Part shown: piece after piece, positions 25,752-34,225 of the stretch
Numbering within the stretch: the first letter of the stretch is position 1
How the letters are laid out: every line of letters starts with the position of its first letter
NCBI GenBank assembly: GCA_028285595.1
Contig: JANQOW010000124.1
Coordinates: 1-46,693 of the forward strand
Source of the DNA: Hyphomicrobiales bacterium
GTDB taxonomy: Bacteria > Pseudomonadota > Alphaproteobacteria > Rhizobiales > CAJQND01
Reading direction: 5' to 3'
DNA: 46,693 nt
The notes under the pieces: model-generated
Told to the model about the DNA's origin: nothing
The model's input: only the letters and a program-made list of their open reading frames with translations
The model's database searches: none
Translations under genes and position numbers: made by a program

Positions 25752-25785
25752 AGACCGACATTAAAAGCCGGTTGAGAGCTTTCAG

Positions 25786-25815
25786 GGCCCTCGGTGAACA
25801 CTGAGGGCCTTTCTT
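25786..25815 (+). terminator. Intrinsic terminator of the L,D-transpeptidase gene
   Basis: GGCCCTC (25786-25792) and GAGGGCC (25803-25809) flank a GTG/CAC extension and small loop, followed by TTTCTT (25810-25815). It lies 35 bases after the stop codon on the plus strand, as expected for a rho-independent terminator. Confidence 0.85.
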
Positions 25816-25819
25816 CGTG

Positions 25820-25961
25820 TTTTAGGGGCACTCCGGTCACAACCGGGCAGGGTGAGGATCGACGGAAAAGCGCAGCTCAACGGGCTTTTTTGTGGGGTTA
25901 AGCTGCTTCGTCATCAACAAGCAAAGCAGCTGGCGGGTCCTTCGGGACCCGCCGTTTTATT
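25820..25961 (+). ncRNA. Possible small RNA (structured stretch ending in a strong terminator)
   Basis: After the transpeptidase terminator, a second perfect terminator occurs with no gene on the plus strand to serve: GGCGGGTCC (25932-25940), loop TTCG, GGACCCGCC (25945-25953), then GTTTTATT. Upstream are a CCGGT-CACA-ACCGG hairpin (about 25831-25844) and a stem GCAGCT (25872-25877) + AAC (25879-25881) pairing with GTT (25897-25899) + AGCTGC (25901-25906). Three hairpins then a terminator fit a small RNA of about 130 bases. No promoter is proved and it could be a trailing 3' region or a minus-strand terminator of the ABC gene. Confidence 0.35.
25932..25961 (+). terminator. UUCG-loop intrinsic terminator
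   Basis: A 9-bp perfect GC-rich stem with UUCG tetraloop, followed by GTTTTATT on the plus strand. On the minus strand the same hairpin lies 26 bases after the end of the ABC ATPase gene but is followed only by TGCTTTGCTTG, so it may serve weakly there too. Confidence 0.8.
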
Positions 25962-25986
25962 GCGCCAGAGGCCGCGCGGCCCTTGG

Positions 25987-28248
25987 CTATTTCTTCGCCT
26001 TTGCAAGCTTCTTAGCCTGAGGCACCCATTGCTCGCGCTCAATCCGGCCCTTGAACTTTAGCTGTTCGTTGAAGCTATCCATGTCGGCCTTCTTCCACGC
26101 CGCAATTTGCTCAAAGGTGGTGATGCCCATGGTCTTCAGTTGCCCGGCAATCTTGGGCCCGACACCACTGATCTGTTGCAGATCGTCAGGTGTGGCCTTG
26201 GCGGCCGGCTTCTTGGCAGCCGCTGGTTTCTTGGCTGCTGTAGCCCGTTTGGCCGGAGCTGCACGTTTGGCTGCCGGTGCCGCCTTCTTCGCCTCTGCAG
26301 GTTTTCTGGCAGCAGGTTTCTTAGCAGGCGCTGCTTTCGCCGCAGCGGCACTGCCTCCATTCGCCTTCTTTGCGACCTTGGCCTTTTTCGCGCTGGCCGC
26401 TGCAGACTGTGCTGCCCCAGGCGCACCCAACTCATCGATCTGGCGGTGACATTCGATCACATGGTTATGGCCATGTTCATCCACACGCGCCGGCGGATCG
26501 ATCTTCTCGCAGGTCCCCTCAATGGCCACCGGACAACGATCAAAGAACGGACACCCCACCTTGGTGATGGTCACGCCGCGGGAGATCCCGGCCATGGCCT
26601 CACGGGTCTGCATGGTGTCTTCCAACCAGCCCACACGCATCTCCGGCACCGAAGCGATCAAGAGACGGGTATAGGGATGGAACGGAGGCGACAGAACCTG
26701 ATCAACGGGTCCTTTTTCCACCACACGGCCCGCATAGAGCACCACAATCTCATCGGCGAACGAGGCCACTGTGGACAGGTCGTGACTGATAAACACAAAC
26801 GACACACCGGTTTCGCGGCGCAAGCGCTCAAGCAGCTTGATAACGTTGGCGCCCACAATCGTGTCGAGAGCAGACGTCACCTCGTCACACAGCAGCACTT
26901 CCGGATTTGCCGCCAGGCCGCGGGCCAGATTCACCCGCTGCTTTTGACCGCCGGACATTTCAGCGGGGAACCGGCCTTCAAACTCAACCGGCAATTCCAC
27001 CAGCCGCAGGATTTCCAGCACACGCTCCCGTCGCGCCCGGCCGGTCATGTTGTGATAGAACGTAAGCGGGCGTCCAATGATCTCGCCAATGGTCTGGCGC
27101 GGGTTCAGCGCGGTATCTGCCATCTGGAAGACAAACTGCACAAGTTGCAGTTCGTTCCGCGCCCTGTCAGCCAGGGCCGGTTTCAGCGCGTCGCCATCGA
27201 GCAGCACTTCACCTTCCGAGGCCGGCAGCAGCCCTGCCATGACGCGGGCCAGAGTGGATTTCCCGCACCCTGATTCGCCGATCACGCCCACCACGTGTCC
27301 GCGCTCCACCGATACGTTCACATCCCGAAGCACGGTGACGGCAGGCTTGCCGTCGGAGCCCTTGCCATAGCCTGCGGTGACGTGTTTCACCTCAAGCGCA
27401 GGCACCTCGCGCCGGTGCTCGCCGGTCGCCCCTTCACCCATGCCCGCCGAAGGGGTCGGGCGCACAGCAGACATAAGCCGTTTTGTGTAGCTGTGGCTCG
27501 GATTGTTGATGATCTGCTCAACAGGGCCTTGCTCCATAACCTCACCGCCATAAAGCACGACAATATGGTCGGCGATCTGGGCCACCACGGCCAGGTCATG
27601 GGTCACGTAGATGGCCGCAGAGCCTTCCTCTTCGATCACCTTCTTGAACGCTTTCAACACCTCGATCTGCGTGGTCACGTCAAGGGCGGTTGTCGGCTCG
27701 TCCAGCACCAGCAGACTAGGCTTTTCCACAAGCGCCATTGCCGCCATAAGGCGCTGCAACTGGCCACCGGAAACCTGGTGCGGATAGCGACCACCGATCC
27801 GATCAGGATCGGGCAGTTCCAGCGCTTCATAAAGCTCGCGGGCCCGCTTGTTGGCCTGCTCCTGGCTCATGTGCCCGTGGAGAACCGCGGACTCAGTCAC
27901 CTGCTCGTTGATCTTAAGCGCAGGGTTGAAGGTCGCCGCCGCGCTTTGGGCCAGATAGGCCACGTGCTCGCCGCGTCTCGCCCTGCGCTCTTCCGGATCG
28001 ATGGTAATCATATCCTTGCCGAGCAAGACAGCTTCACCGCCGGAAAAGTGCAGTCCGGGCTTGGTGTAGCCAAGGGACGCCAGCGAGATGGTGGTTTTGC
28101 CGGAACCGGATTCGCCGATCAGCGCAACCACTTCACCAGGTTTCACATCGAAGGTGACGCCCTTCACAATGGGAATGGGACTAGCATCCCACGGACGGGC
28201 TTCAATCTTCAGGTCTTTGCATTGGAAAATAGGAGATGTATCAGCCAT
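25987..28248 (-). CDS. Peptide-type ABC importer, fused double ATPase with Ala/Lys linker and C-terminal HhH domain
   Basis: A 753-residue protein: NBD 1 (Walker A GESGSGKTT, signature VSGGQLQR, Walker B LLVLDEPTTALD) about 5-265; NBD 2 (GESGCGKST, MSGGQKQR, VLLCDEVTSALD) about 285-555; an oligopeptide-transporter end block with GCPFFDRCPVA and a CEKIDPP site about 575-600; then about 60 residues of Ala/Lys repeats (AKKPAAR-like) and a final 65 residues with LQQISGVGPKIAGQLKTMG, a helix-hairpin-helix of the type usually seen in DNA/RNA binding or as tails of alphaproteobacterial L21 and NuoE. The first part is a DppD-DppF-like fusion. The tail on a transport ATPase is unusual. Start ATG overlaps the permease stop by one base (TAATG). 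Confidence 0.9.
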   Translation of the reverse strand: MADTSPIFQCKDLKIEARPWDASPIPIVKGVTFDVKPGEVVALIGESGSGKTTISLASLGYTKPGLHFSGGEAVLLGKDMITIDPEERRARRGEHVAYLAQSAAATFNPALKINEQVTESAVLHGHMSQEQANKRARELYEALELPDPDRIGGRYPHQVSGGQLQRLMAAMALVEKPSLLVLDEPTTALDVTTQIEVLKAFKKVIEEEGSAAIYVTHDLAVVAQIADHIVVLYGGEVMEQGPVEQIINNPSHSYTKRLMSAVRPTPSAGMGEGATGEHRREVPALEVKHVTAGYGKGSDGKPAVTVLRDVNVSVERGHVVGVIGESGCGKSTLARVMAGLLPASEGEVLLDGDALKPALADRARNELQLVQFVFQMADTALNPRQTIGEIIGRPLTFYHNMTGRARRERVLEILRLVELPVEFEGRFPAEMSGGQKQRVNLARGLAANPEVLLCDEVTSALDTIVGANVIKLLERLRRETGVSFVFISHDLSTVASFADEIVVLYAGRVVEKGPVDQVLSPPFHPYTRLLIASVPEMRVGWLEDTMQTREAMAGISRGVTITKVGCPFFDRCPVAIEGTCEKIDPPARVDEHGHNHVIECHRQIDELGAPGAAQSAAASAKKAKVAKKANGGSAAAAKAAPAKKPAARKPAEAKKAAPAAKRAAPAKRATAAKKPAAAKKPAAKATPDDLQQISGVGPKIAGQLKTMGITTFEQIAAWKKADMDSFNEQLKFKGRIEREQWVPQAKKLAKAKK

Positions 28249-29195
28249 TAGGTCATCTTCTTCGCAAGGCTGCCACCAGCTTGGGCAGAGATATCGTCCA
28301 CGATCAGGTTGATCGCAATGGTCAGCGAGGCAATCGCCAGCGCCGGCGTGATTGAGGCCAAAGCGCCCCCAAAGAAACCGTTGCCGAGGCCTTGCAGGTT
28401 TTCACGCACCATGGAGCCCCAGTCCGAGATCGGCGGCTGTACGCCAAGCCCCAAGAAGCTGAGCGAGGAGATAAACAGGATCACGAACACCAAGCGCAGG
28501 CCAAAGTCCGTGGCGAGCGGCATGGCCGCGTTGGGCAGCACTTCGCGTGAGATCACCCACCAAAGCCCTTCCCCGCGCGCGCGGGCCGCTTCCACATAGT
28601 CTTGCACCATGATGTCCTGGCCGAGAGCCCGGGCGATACGGAACACGCTGGCGGCATAAACCAGCCCCGCCAGGAAGATCAGCAGCGGAATGGAAGACCC
28701 GAAGGCCGCGATGATGATCAGGCCCAGCATAATGTTCGGGAAAGCCAAGATTGCGTCCACGAGGCGGCTGAGCACCGCATCAACCCATTTGCCGGCCACC
28801 GCCGCAGCGATCCCCAGCGTGATGCCCACAAAGTAGGCCAAGAGAGTTGCAATGAACGAGATACCGATGGTGGTGCGGGCCCCCCAGATGATCCGCGAGA
28901 ACACATCCCGGCCAATATAATCGGTGCCGAAATACACATGCAGACCCATATCGGGCAGCATGAAGCTTGGATCATCAATCGGATTGCCAAGAGCGTCATC
29001 TTCAATGAAGTGGCTTTCTCCGTAAGGCGCAATCCAAGGCCCGATAAACGCCATCAACACCCAAAAGGCGACGATTGCAACGGAGACCTTGCCAGTGGTC
29101 GACAACCGAAGCCGGGACTTCGGCGGTGCATCCGGCAACTCATCATAGACATCAGGATTTGGGCCCTGATCGGCCGTGGCAGATGTATCACTCAT
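28248..29195 (-). CDS. Peptide-type ABC importer, permease (DppC-like)
   Basis: A 315-residue permease with a polar N-terminal segment, five to six membrane helices and the permease coupling motif EAARARGEGLWWVISREVLPNA. The periplasmic segment after helix 1 (YFGTDYIGRDVFSRIIWGAR) is characteristic of DppC/OppC. It overlaps dppB-like 29192 by 4 bases (ATGA) and the ATPase by one base, so all three are coupled. Substrate: peptide, opine or similar; not decidable. Confidence 0.92.
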   Translation of the reverse strand: MSDTSATADQGPNPDVYDELPDAPPKSRLRLSTTGKVSVAIVAFWVLMAFIGPWIAPYGESHFIEDDALGNPIDDPSFMLPDMGLHVYFGTDYIGRDVFSRIIWGARTTIGISFIATLLAYFVGITLGIAAAVAGKWVDAVLSRLVDAILAFPNIMLGLIIIAAFGSSIPLLIFLAGLVYAASVFRIARALGQDIMVQDYVEAARARGEGLWWVISREVLPNAAMPLATDFGLRLVFVILFISSLSFLGLGVQPPISDWGSMVRENLQGLGNGFFGGALASITPALAIASLTIAINLIVDDISAQAGGSLAKKMT

Positions 29196-30142
29196 TTAGG
29201 GTGCCTCAGGCGCGGGTTGGAGAGGATCGACGCGATATCGGCGATCAAGATGAGAATGACATAGGTGCAGCAGAAGATCATGCCGCAGGCCTGAACCAGC
29301 GGAATGTCGCGGGTCTGCACGCCGTCAACCATGAGCTTGGCCAAGCCCGGATAGGCGAAGATGGTTTCAATCACCACCACACCGCTCACTAGGTAGGCCA
29401 GGTTCAGCGCGATCACGTTGACGATCGGGCCAATGGCATTCAACAGCGCATGGCGCAGGATGATCGTCTTCCGGGGCACACCTTTCAGAATAGCCATTTC
29501 GATGTACGGCGAGCCCATGACGTTCAAGATACCTGCACGGGTCATCCTGATCATTTGGGCCGACACCACAATCACCAGCGTGGCAATGGGCAGAGCCAGC
29601 ACATAGACCGATCGCCAGAACCCTTCAGTGCCACTCAAATAGGAGACCGCCGGCACCAAGCCGAGCGAGACCGCCAAGAGCAAGATGAGGAAGATCGCAA
29701 CAAAGAAGTCAGGCACCGCGATCAAGCCCAGCGTTCCGGAGGTAATGATGCGATCCAGAAGCTGGCCAGGAAACATTGCGGCCAGAAGGCCAAGCAGCAC
29801 TGAAAGCGGAATGGAGATCAGCGCCACAATGCCGGTCATGAAGACCGTGTTACCGATCCGGTTGCCGATCAGGCTTTCAATCGTCGCCCCACCAGCAGCA
29901 GAGATCCCGAGATTACCGGTGAACAGATTGCCCATCCACGAGAGGTACTGCATGTACCAGGGCTTATCGAGGCCTAGCTCCTTGCGCAGCGCCGCGAGTG
30001 TTTCCGGCGTCGCTTGCTGGCCCAGCCGAATTTGCGCAGCATCCCCCGGCAAAACCTGAGTGAGCGCAAAAATAAGAACCGACACCACCCAAAGAAGAAT
30101 GATCCCAATTCCAATTCGGCGAATAATCATTTGTGACATCAT
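29192..30142 (-). CDS. Peptide-type ABC importer, permease (DppB-like)
   Basis: A 316-residue permease with the DppB/OppB opening (RRIGIGIILLWVVSVLIFALTQVLPGD), TPETLAALRKELGLD in the periplasmic loop, and the coupling motif YIEMAILKGVPRKTIILRHALLNA. The start at 30142 has GGGAGGG 9 bases before it. The next upstream gene, the binding protein, ends 162 bases away, and a strong hairpin fills that gap. It is the first of three coupled genes. Confidence 0.93.
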   Translation of the reverse strand: MMSQMIIRRIGIGIILLWVVSVLIFALTQVLPGDAAQIRLGQQATPETLAALRKELGLDKPWYMQYLSWMGNLFTGNLGISAAGGATIESLIGNRIGNTVFMTGIVALISIPLSVLLGLLAAMFPGQLLDRIITSGTLGLIAVPDFFVAIFLILLLAVSLGLVPAVSYLSGTEGFWRSVYVLALPIATLVIVVSAQMIRMTRAGILNVMGSPYIEMAILKGVPRKTIILRHALLNAIGPIVNVIALNLAYLVSGVVVIETIFAYPGLAKLMVDGVQTRDIPLVQACGMIFCCTYVILILIADIASILSNPRLRHPK

Positions 30143-30176
30143 TGGCGCAGTCCCTCCCAGCCAGATGCGTCTTTTC

Positions 30177-30241
30177 TTACCGCTCTATTGTTGAGATCAT
30201 TGGAACATGCCCACACCCATATCTCAACAGAAAAACGGTAA
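30177..30241 (-). promoter_or_regulatory. Long intercistronic stem between binding-protein and permease genes
   Basis: TTACCG (30177-30182) + TGTTGAGAT (30189-30197) pair perfectly with ATCTCAACA (30221-30229) + CGGTAA (30236-30241), giving 15 paired bases in two blocks with 6-base internal loops. Another small hairpin (GCCTC-GAT-GAGGC, about 30257-30269) precedes it in transcript order. No T-run follows. In many importer operons such a stem stabilises the binding-protein mRNA and lowers permease expression, a likely role here. Confidence 0.55.
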
Positions 30242-30304
30242 GCTCGCCCGACAGCCCGCCTCGATGAGGCAGACTGAGGGGCGAACTTGACCATTTTCAA
30301 AGAC

Positions 30305-31948
30305 TTACGCGTCCAGCCAGATGAACTCCGGCCATTCCATGCCACCAAAGGCGGCAATCGGCACGCGTGGGAAGCCTTTCACTTTCGGCGACTTGGCGTC
30401 GATGTAAGCGCGGTGTGTGGAGATCAGTGAGCCTGAGCCTTCCGCACACAGTTTTTGGGCTTCGCAGTTCATTTCGGCACGCTTGCTGGCGTCGAGCTCG
30501 GCGCGAGCCATAGCCAACAGTTTGTCGAACCGCTCGTTCTTCCACTGCGTTTCGTTCCATGGTGCATCTGACTTGTAAGCCAGGGTCATCATGATGTTGG
30601 CGCTGGGCCGCATGTTCCAGGACGAAACGTTCATAGGCTGTTTCATCCACACAGCACCCCAGTAACCGTCGTTCGGCACCTTCTTGATTTGCAGGTTGAA
30701 GCCCACCTTGGTGCACTCGCGCTGCAGCATAAGGCACATGTCGGTCATGCCCGGCGACACCTCGGCCACATGCAGTTCGGCGCCAGTAATGCCCGACTTC
30801 TTCAGGAGGCTCTTGGCCTTGTCCGGATCATAGGGGAAGGCAACCGGATCGTTGGCCGCCTTGCACCAGTCCGCACCATAAGCCGGACCGACGGGCTGGT
30901 CGTTGCCGATAGCACCGATGCCCTTCTGGATCACCTTCAGCACGCGGTCACGCCGCTGCAGGTGCTTCAGGCCCATCACAAAGTCCGGATTGTTGCCGGG
31001 CTCTTTGTCGAGCATGCAGGAGATCGTCGGATACGCACCGGACGGCACGGCAAAGACCTCTGCGTTCGGCGAGTCTTCGATTTGCTTCAGCGCTTTCGGG
31101 TCAAGCTGAGCCATCATCTGGATGTCACCGGACAACAGCGCGTTCACACGGGCAACGTTATCGGTGATACCGAACGCTTCGAACTGCTCCACATAGGGCC
31201 CTTCGTGATCGGTGTTCCAATAGTTGTCGTTGCGGTCGTGAACCGAACGCACGCCCGGCTTGAACTCTTTCGTGATGTAGGGACCGGTACCGGTCGGAGC
31301 GGAGAAGTCCGTCGTGCCGTTCTTCACGATCTTGAAGTGGAACGTGCCCAGGATGATCGGCAATTCCGCGTTCGGCTCTTCCATCACAGCCTTCACCGTG
31401 AAGTCGTCCACTTTGACCCAGTCTTTAACCGTGGCCACGAGCACCTTGGCTTTGGACAGCGATTCTTTGCCCAGGTGACGCTTCATGGAATAGACCACGT
31501 CGTCGGCGGTGAACTTGGACCCGTCGTGGAACTCAACGCCCTTGCGCAGCTTGAAGGTCCATTCGGTCACGTCCGCATTGGCTTCCCATTCGGTCGCCAG
31601 TTCCGGCCCAACCGTCAGGTCTTCGCGGAAGCGGGTCAGGTTGTTGTAGTTCAACCGGCCGCGGCCATAGTCCAACGACGAGGTGAACAGGATCGGATCA
31701 AGCGTGTCGGACGGACCATGCAGATCCCAGGCGAACCGGATTTGGCCGCCTTTCTTCGGTGTCATGGCCAGAGCATCTTGCGCGCCGGTCACAATGGTCC
31801 CGGCCGCCGCAATAGTGGCGCCGGAGGCCATCAGGTAACCCATAACTTCACGACGTGTTGCGCCTTGGCGCAAAGCCGATTTGATCACTTCGCGATCCAT
31901 CGAGCTCAGGTCATTGAAGCCCAGGTCTCCAGGTCTCTTGGTTGTCAT
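30305..31948 (-). CDS. Peptide-type ABC importer, periplasmic binding protein (SBP family 5)
   Basis: A 547-residue solute-binding protein of the dipeptide/oligopeptide/nickel family. The N-terminus has a long polar n-region, a twin Arg (ATRREVMGYLMA) and a hydrophobic stretch ending at DALA, so export may be by the Tat system. The mature part starts KKGGQIRFAWDLHGPSDTLDP, with TGTGPYITKEFKPG and WWTF-like core strands (EWTFKLRKGVEFHDGSKFTADDVVYS) typical of the family. GGGAGGG precedes the ATG by 10 bases. Followed by the intercistronic hairpin and three coupled importer genes. Confidence 0.92.
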   Translation of the reverse strand: MTTKRPGDLGFNDLSSMDREVIKSALRQGATRREVMGYLMASGATIAAAGTIVTGAQDALAMTPKKGGQIRFAWDLHGPSDTLDPILFTSSLDYGRGRLNYNNLTRFREDLTVGPELATEWEANADVTEWTFKLRKGVEFHDGSKFTADDVVYSMKRHLGKESLSKAKVLVATVKDWVKVDDFTVKAVMEEPNAELPIILGTFHFKIVKNGTTDFSAPTGTGPYITKEFKPGVRSVHDRNDNYWNTDHEGPYVEQFEAFGITDNVARVNALLSGDIQMMAQLDPKALKQIEDSPNAEVFAVPSGAYPTISCMLDKEPGNNPDFVMGLKHLQRRDRVLKVIQKGIGAIGNDQPVGPAYGADWCKAANDPVAFPYDPDKAKSLLKKSGITGAELHVAEVSPGMTDMCLMLQRECTKVGFNLQIKKVPNDGYWGAVWMKQPMNVSSWNMRPSANIMMTLAYKSDAPWNETQWKNERFDKLLAMARAELDASKRAEMNCEAQKLCAEGSGSLISTHRAYIDAKSPKVKGFPRVPIAAFGGMEWPEFIWLDA

Positions 31949-32091
31949 GTTTGTCTATCCCTCCCAGGATATATCTTCCACTTGTGCGCCGAGTGCGCAC
32001 CCTCACTAGTTCGGTAAACCGGGCTTTCCGGCCCGATCTTCGCCTTAATCCTGCCACGCAGGTCGGACGCGTTCAACCTTTTAAAGATTCA

Positions 32092-32103
32092 CGTTAGTTA
32101 ACG
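32092..32103. promoter_or_regulatory. 12-base palindrome between importer and gamma-lyase genes
   Basis: CGTTA-GT-TAACG (32092-32103) lies in the divergent region between the binding-protein gene (minus) and the lyase gene (plus). It may be an operator for either. Nothing else distinctive is seen in this 254-base gap. Confidence 0.3.
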
Positions 32104-32202
32104 ACGCCGCTCAAGTGCCTCAAAGCACAAATCTTTTGCTTGACGCATGGGCTGTGCCCGATAGGGATGGCGCAACGCTAAACCGCCATGGAGACCGCAG
32201 CG

Positions 32203-33414
32203 ATGAGCAAGAAAAACACCCCCCTTGATGGCGGGCCGCAGACAACCGCGGTTCATGCGGGTGAATTCCCCGATCCGGCCACCGGAGCATCGGCCCCGAA
32301 CCTCGTCATGTCCTCAACATATGTGACCGAAGAGGCGGCCGGCTTCTCAGCCCACGATCTGGGCGAGGACTCCGGTTTTTTGTACTCGCGCTGGTCGAAC
32401 CCGACGGTGAGCCAGCTTGAACATAAGATGTCTGCGCTGGAGGGTGTGGAGGCAACCTTGTGCTTTGCCTCGGGCATGGCGGCGGCCTCCGGCGTTCTGT
32501 TCTCGCTGCTCAGCGCCGGTGGTCATTGCATCATGACCGACACCAACTATGCGGGCGTTGCGGAGATCGGCCGCGACACGCTACCCAGATACGGTGTCGA
32601 CGTCTCGCTGGTGGATGCATCAGATCCGAAGAACGTGGAAGCCGCCATAAAGCCGAACACCAAACTCATCTGGCTGGAAACGCCCGCAAACCCGATCATG
32701 CGTCTGACCGATCTGAAGGCGATCGCAGACATTGCCAAAGCCCATGGCGGTATAAAAACGGCGGTTGATTCCACCTTTGCAACGCCCATCGCCACACGGC
32801 CGGTGGAGCTGGGTATCGACTATGTGATGCACTCGCTCACCAAATATGTGGGCGGCCATGGTGATGCGGTCGGCGGCTCGGTGAGCGGTCGCAAACAGGA
32901 CATCTCCGCGCTCCGGCTGGAGGCCGGCATTCATCATGGCGGGGTCATGTCGCCGTTCAACGCGTGGCTCATCATGCGCGGCGCGGCGACCCTGCCCTTG
33001 CGCATGCGGGCCCACCAAGAGGGCGCGATGACAGTGGCCCAGTTCCTGGAAGCCCACCCCAAGGTGAAGCGCGTGATGTATCCCGGCCTTGCCTCACATC
33101 CGCAACACGAGCTTGCCCGGCGCCAGATGGCAAACACCTCCGGCATGCTGTCTTTCCAAGTGGAGGACGGCGCCGCTGTGGCCGACCGCATGGCCAAGGA
33201 GCTCCAAATCATCCACTACGCCGTCTCGCTCGGCCATCACCGCAGCTTGATTTTCTGGATGGACACAGCTGGTCTCATGGAAACATCTTTCCGACTGACC
33301 GGTGCGCAGCTTGACAGTTACCGAGCCTATGCCGGCGATGGCATCTTCAGAATGTCTGTGGGATTGGAAGACGGCGAGGATCTGTGCGCCGATCTGGACC
33401 GGGTGCTCGGCTGA
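32203..33414 (+). CDS. PLP-dependent Cys/Met metabolism lyase (cystathionine/methionine gamma-lyase-like)
   Basis: A 403-residue member of the gamma-family PLP enzymes. Landmarks: YSRWSNPTVSQLE (PLP phosphate-binding Tyr/Arg of the neighbouring subunit), FASGMAAASG, AVDSTFATP with the pyridine-binding Asp, and HSLTKYVGGHGD with Schiff-base Lys214 (counting from the chosen start). The ATG at 32203 has GGAG 9 bases before it; the ATG at 32188 has none. It could be a methionine gamma-lyase, cystathionine lyase or O-acetylhomoserine enzyme; the gene stands alone, so context does not decide. Confidence 0.9.
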   Translation: MSKKNTPLDGGPQTTAVHAGEFPDPATGASAPNLVMSSTYVTEEAAGFSAHDLGEDSGFLYSRWSNPTVSQLEHKMSALEGVEATLCFASGMAAASGVLFSLLSAGGHCIMTDTNYAGVAEIGRDTLPRYGVDVSLVDASDPKNVEAAIKPNTKLIWLETPANPIMRLTDLKAIADIAKAHGGIKTAVDSTFATPIATRPVELGIDYVMHSLTKYVGGHGDAVGGSVSGRKQDISALRLEAGIHHGGVMSPFNAWLIMRGAATLPLRMRAHQEGAMTVAQFLEAHPKVKRVMYPGLASHPQHELARRQMANTSGMLSFQVEDGAAVADRMAKELQIIHYAVSLGHHRSLIFWMDTAGLMETSFRLTGAQLDSYRAYAGDGIFRMSVGLEDGEDLCADLDRVLG

Positions 33415-33418
33415 TCGC

Positions 33419-34225
33419 TTAGCTGGCTTTTGCCGCGTCCTCAGCTTCCTGGCGCTTATAGGCGCGGTAGCTGAGCGGGAAGGTGGCCATGTAAGCGGTC
33501 ACCAATGCACTCATGGTGAACCAGGGGTAGGAGATCAACAGCACGGCAAAAAGGACCGCCACCAGCATCACCGGCAGCACCAGGTTGGAGCTGATCCGCT
33601 TGCCGAGGTTCTTTCCCGACCATGTGGGAATGCGGCTCACCATCAAGAGCCCCGCGAAGGCCAAGTAGATCAAGATGATGGGCGCAGCTTCAGGGCCATC
33701 AATCACATTGTGGAAGCCAAGATAGAGCGGCAACAAGGCGATCGCGGCGCCGGCCGGAGCCGGCACACCGGAAAAGTAATTGGCTTTCCACGCCGGCGCA
33801 TCGTCATCGTCGAGCGCCACATTGAATCTTGCAAGCCGCAATGCACAACACAGCGCGAAGGCAAGGGCAACGATCCAGCCCAGGTTTTTAAGTTCATCAA
33901 GCGACCACACAAACACCAAGATGGCCGGCGCCACCCCAAAGTTCACAAAGTCGGCGAGCGAATCCAGTTCTGCTCCGAACCGCGACGTTCCCTTCAAGAA
34001 GCGCGCAATGCGCCCGTCCAATGCGTCAAACACCGCGGCCAGCACGATCAGGCCAACGGCCAGCTCGTAGCGACCGGCCACCCCCATGCGGATGGACGTG
34101 ATCCCCGCACACAGGGCCAGCAGCGTAACGATGTTCGGCAACAGCAAGCGCATGGGTACGACCTTGAACCGCCGGTTGCTGTCGCCGGGTCCGACATCAG
34201 GATCCAGTGGGGATTGCGTGTTCAT
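33419..34225 (-). CDS. pssA: CDP-diacylglycerol-serine O-phosphatidyltransferase
   Basis: A 268-residue inner-membrane enzyme making phosphatidylserine, precursor of phosphatidylethanolamine. The CDP-alcohol phosphatidyltransferase signature is complete: DALDGRIARFLKGTSRFGAE then LDSLAD, with Asp/Gly/Ala-Arg/Gly/Asp/Asp in order. Several membrane helices follow. It overlaps psd by 4 bases (ATGA) and is the last gene of the exporter-psd-pssA row. It converges with the gamma-lyase gene, 4 bases apart. Confidence 0.94.
   Translation of the reverse strand: MNTQSPLDPDVGPGDSNRRFKVVPMRLLLPNIVTLLALCAGITSIRMGVAGRYELAVGLIVLAAVFDALDGRIARFLKGTSRFGAELDSLADFVNFGVAPAILVFVWSLDELKNLGWIVALAFALCCALRLARFNVALDDDDAPAWKANYFSGVPAPAGAAIALLPLYLGFHNVIDGPEAAPIILIYLAFAGLLMVSRIPTWSGKNLGKRISSNLVLPVMLVAVLFAVLLISYPWFTMSALVTAYMATFPLSYRAYKRQEAEDAAKAS

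Noticed and set aside
26190..26400. Short repeats in the ABC gene taken as a possible DNA repeat or CRISPR
   Set aside because: They are codon-level repeats of an Ala/Lys/Pro linker, irregular in length, with no spacers.
26107..27273. A 388-codon plus-strand frame over the ABC double ATPase
   Set aside because: Shadow of the Walker-motif gene; no independent support.
30689..32017. A 442-codon frame on the plus strand opposite the peptide-binding protein
   Set aside because: It lies fully over a well-recognised gene on the other strand, has no recognisable domains, is rich in His/Arg/Gly/Leu as expected from GC-rich antisense, and has no ribosome site.
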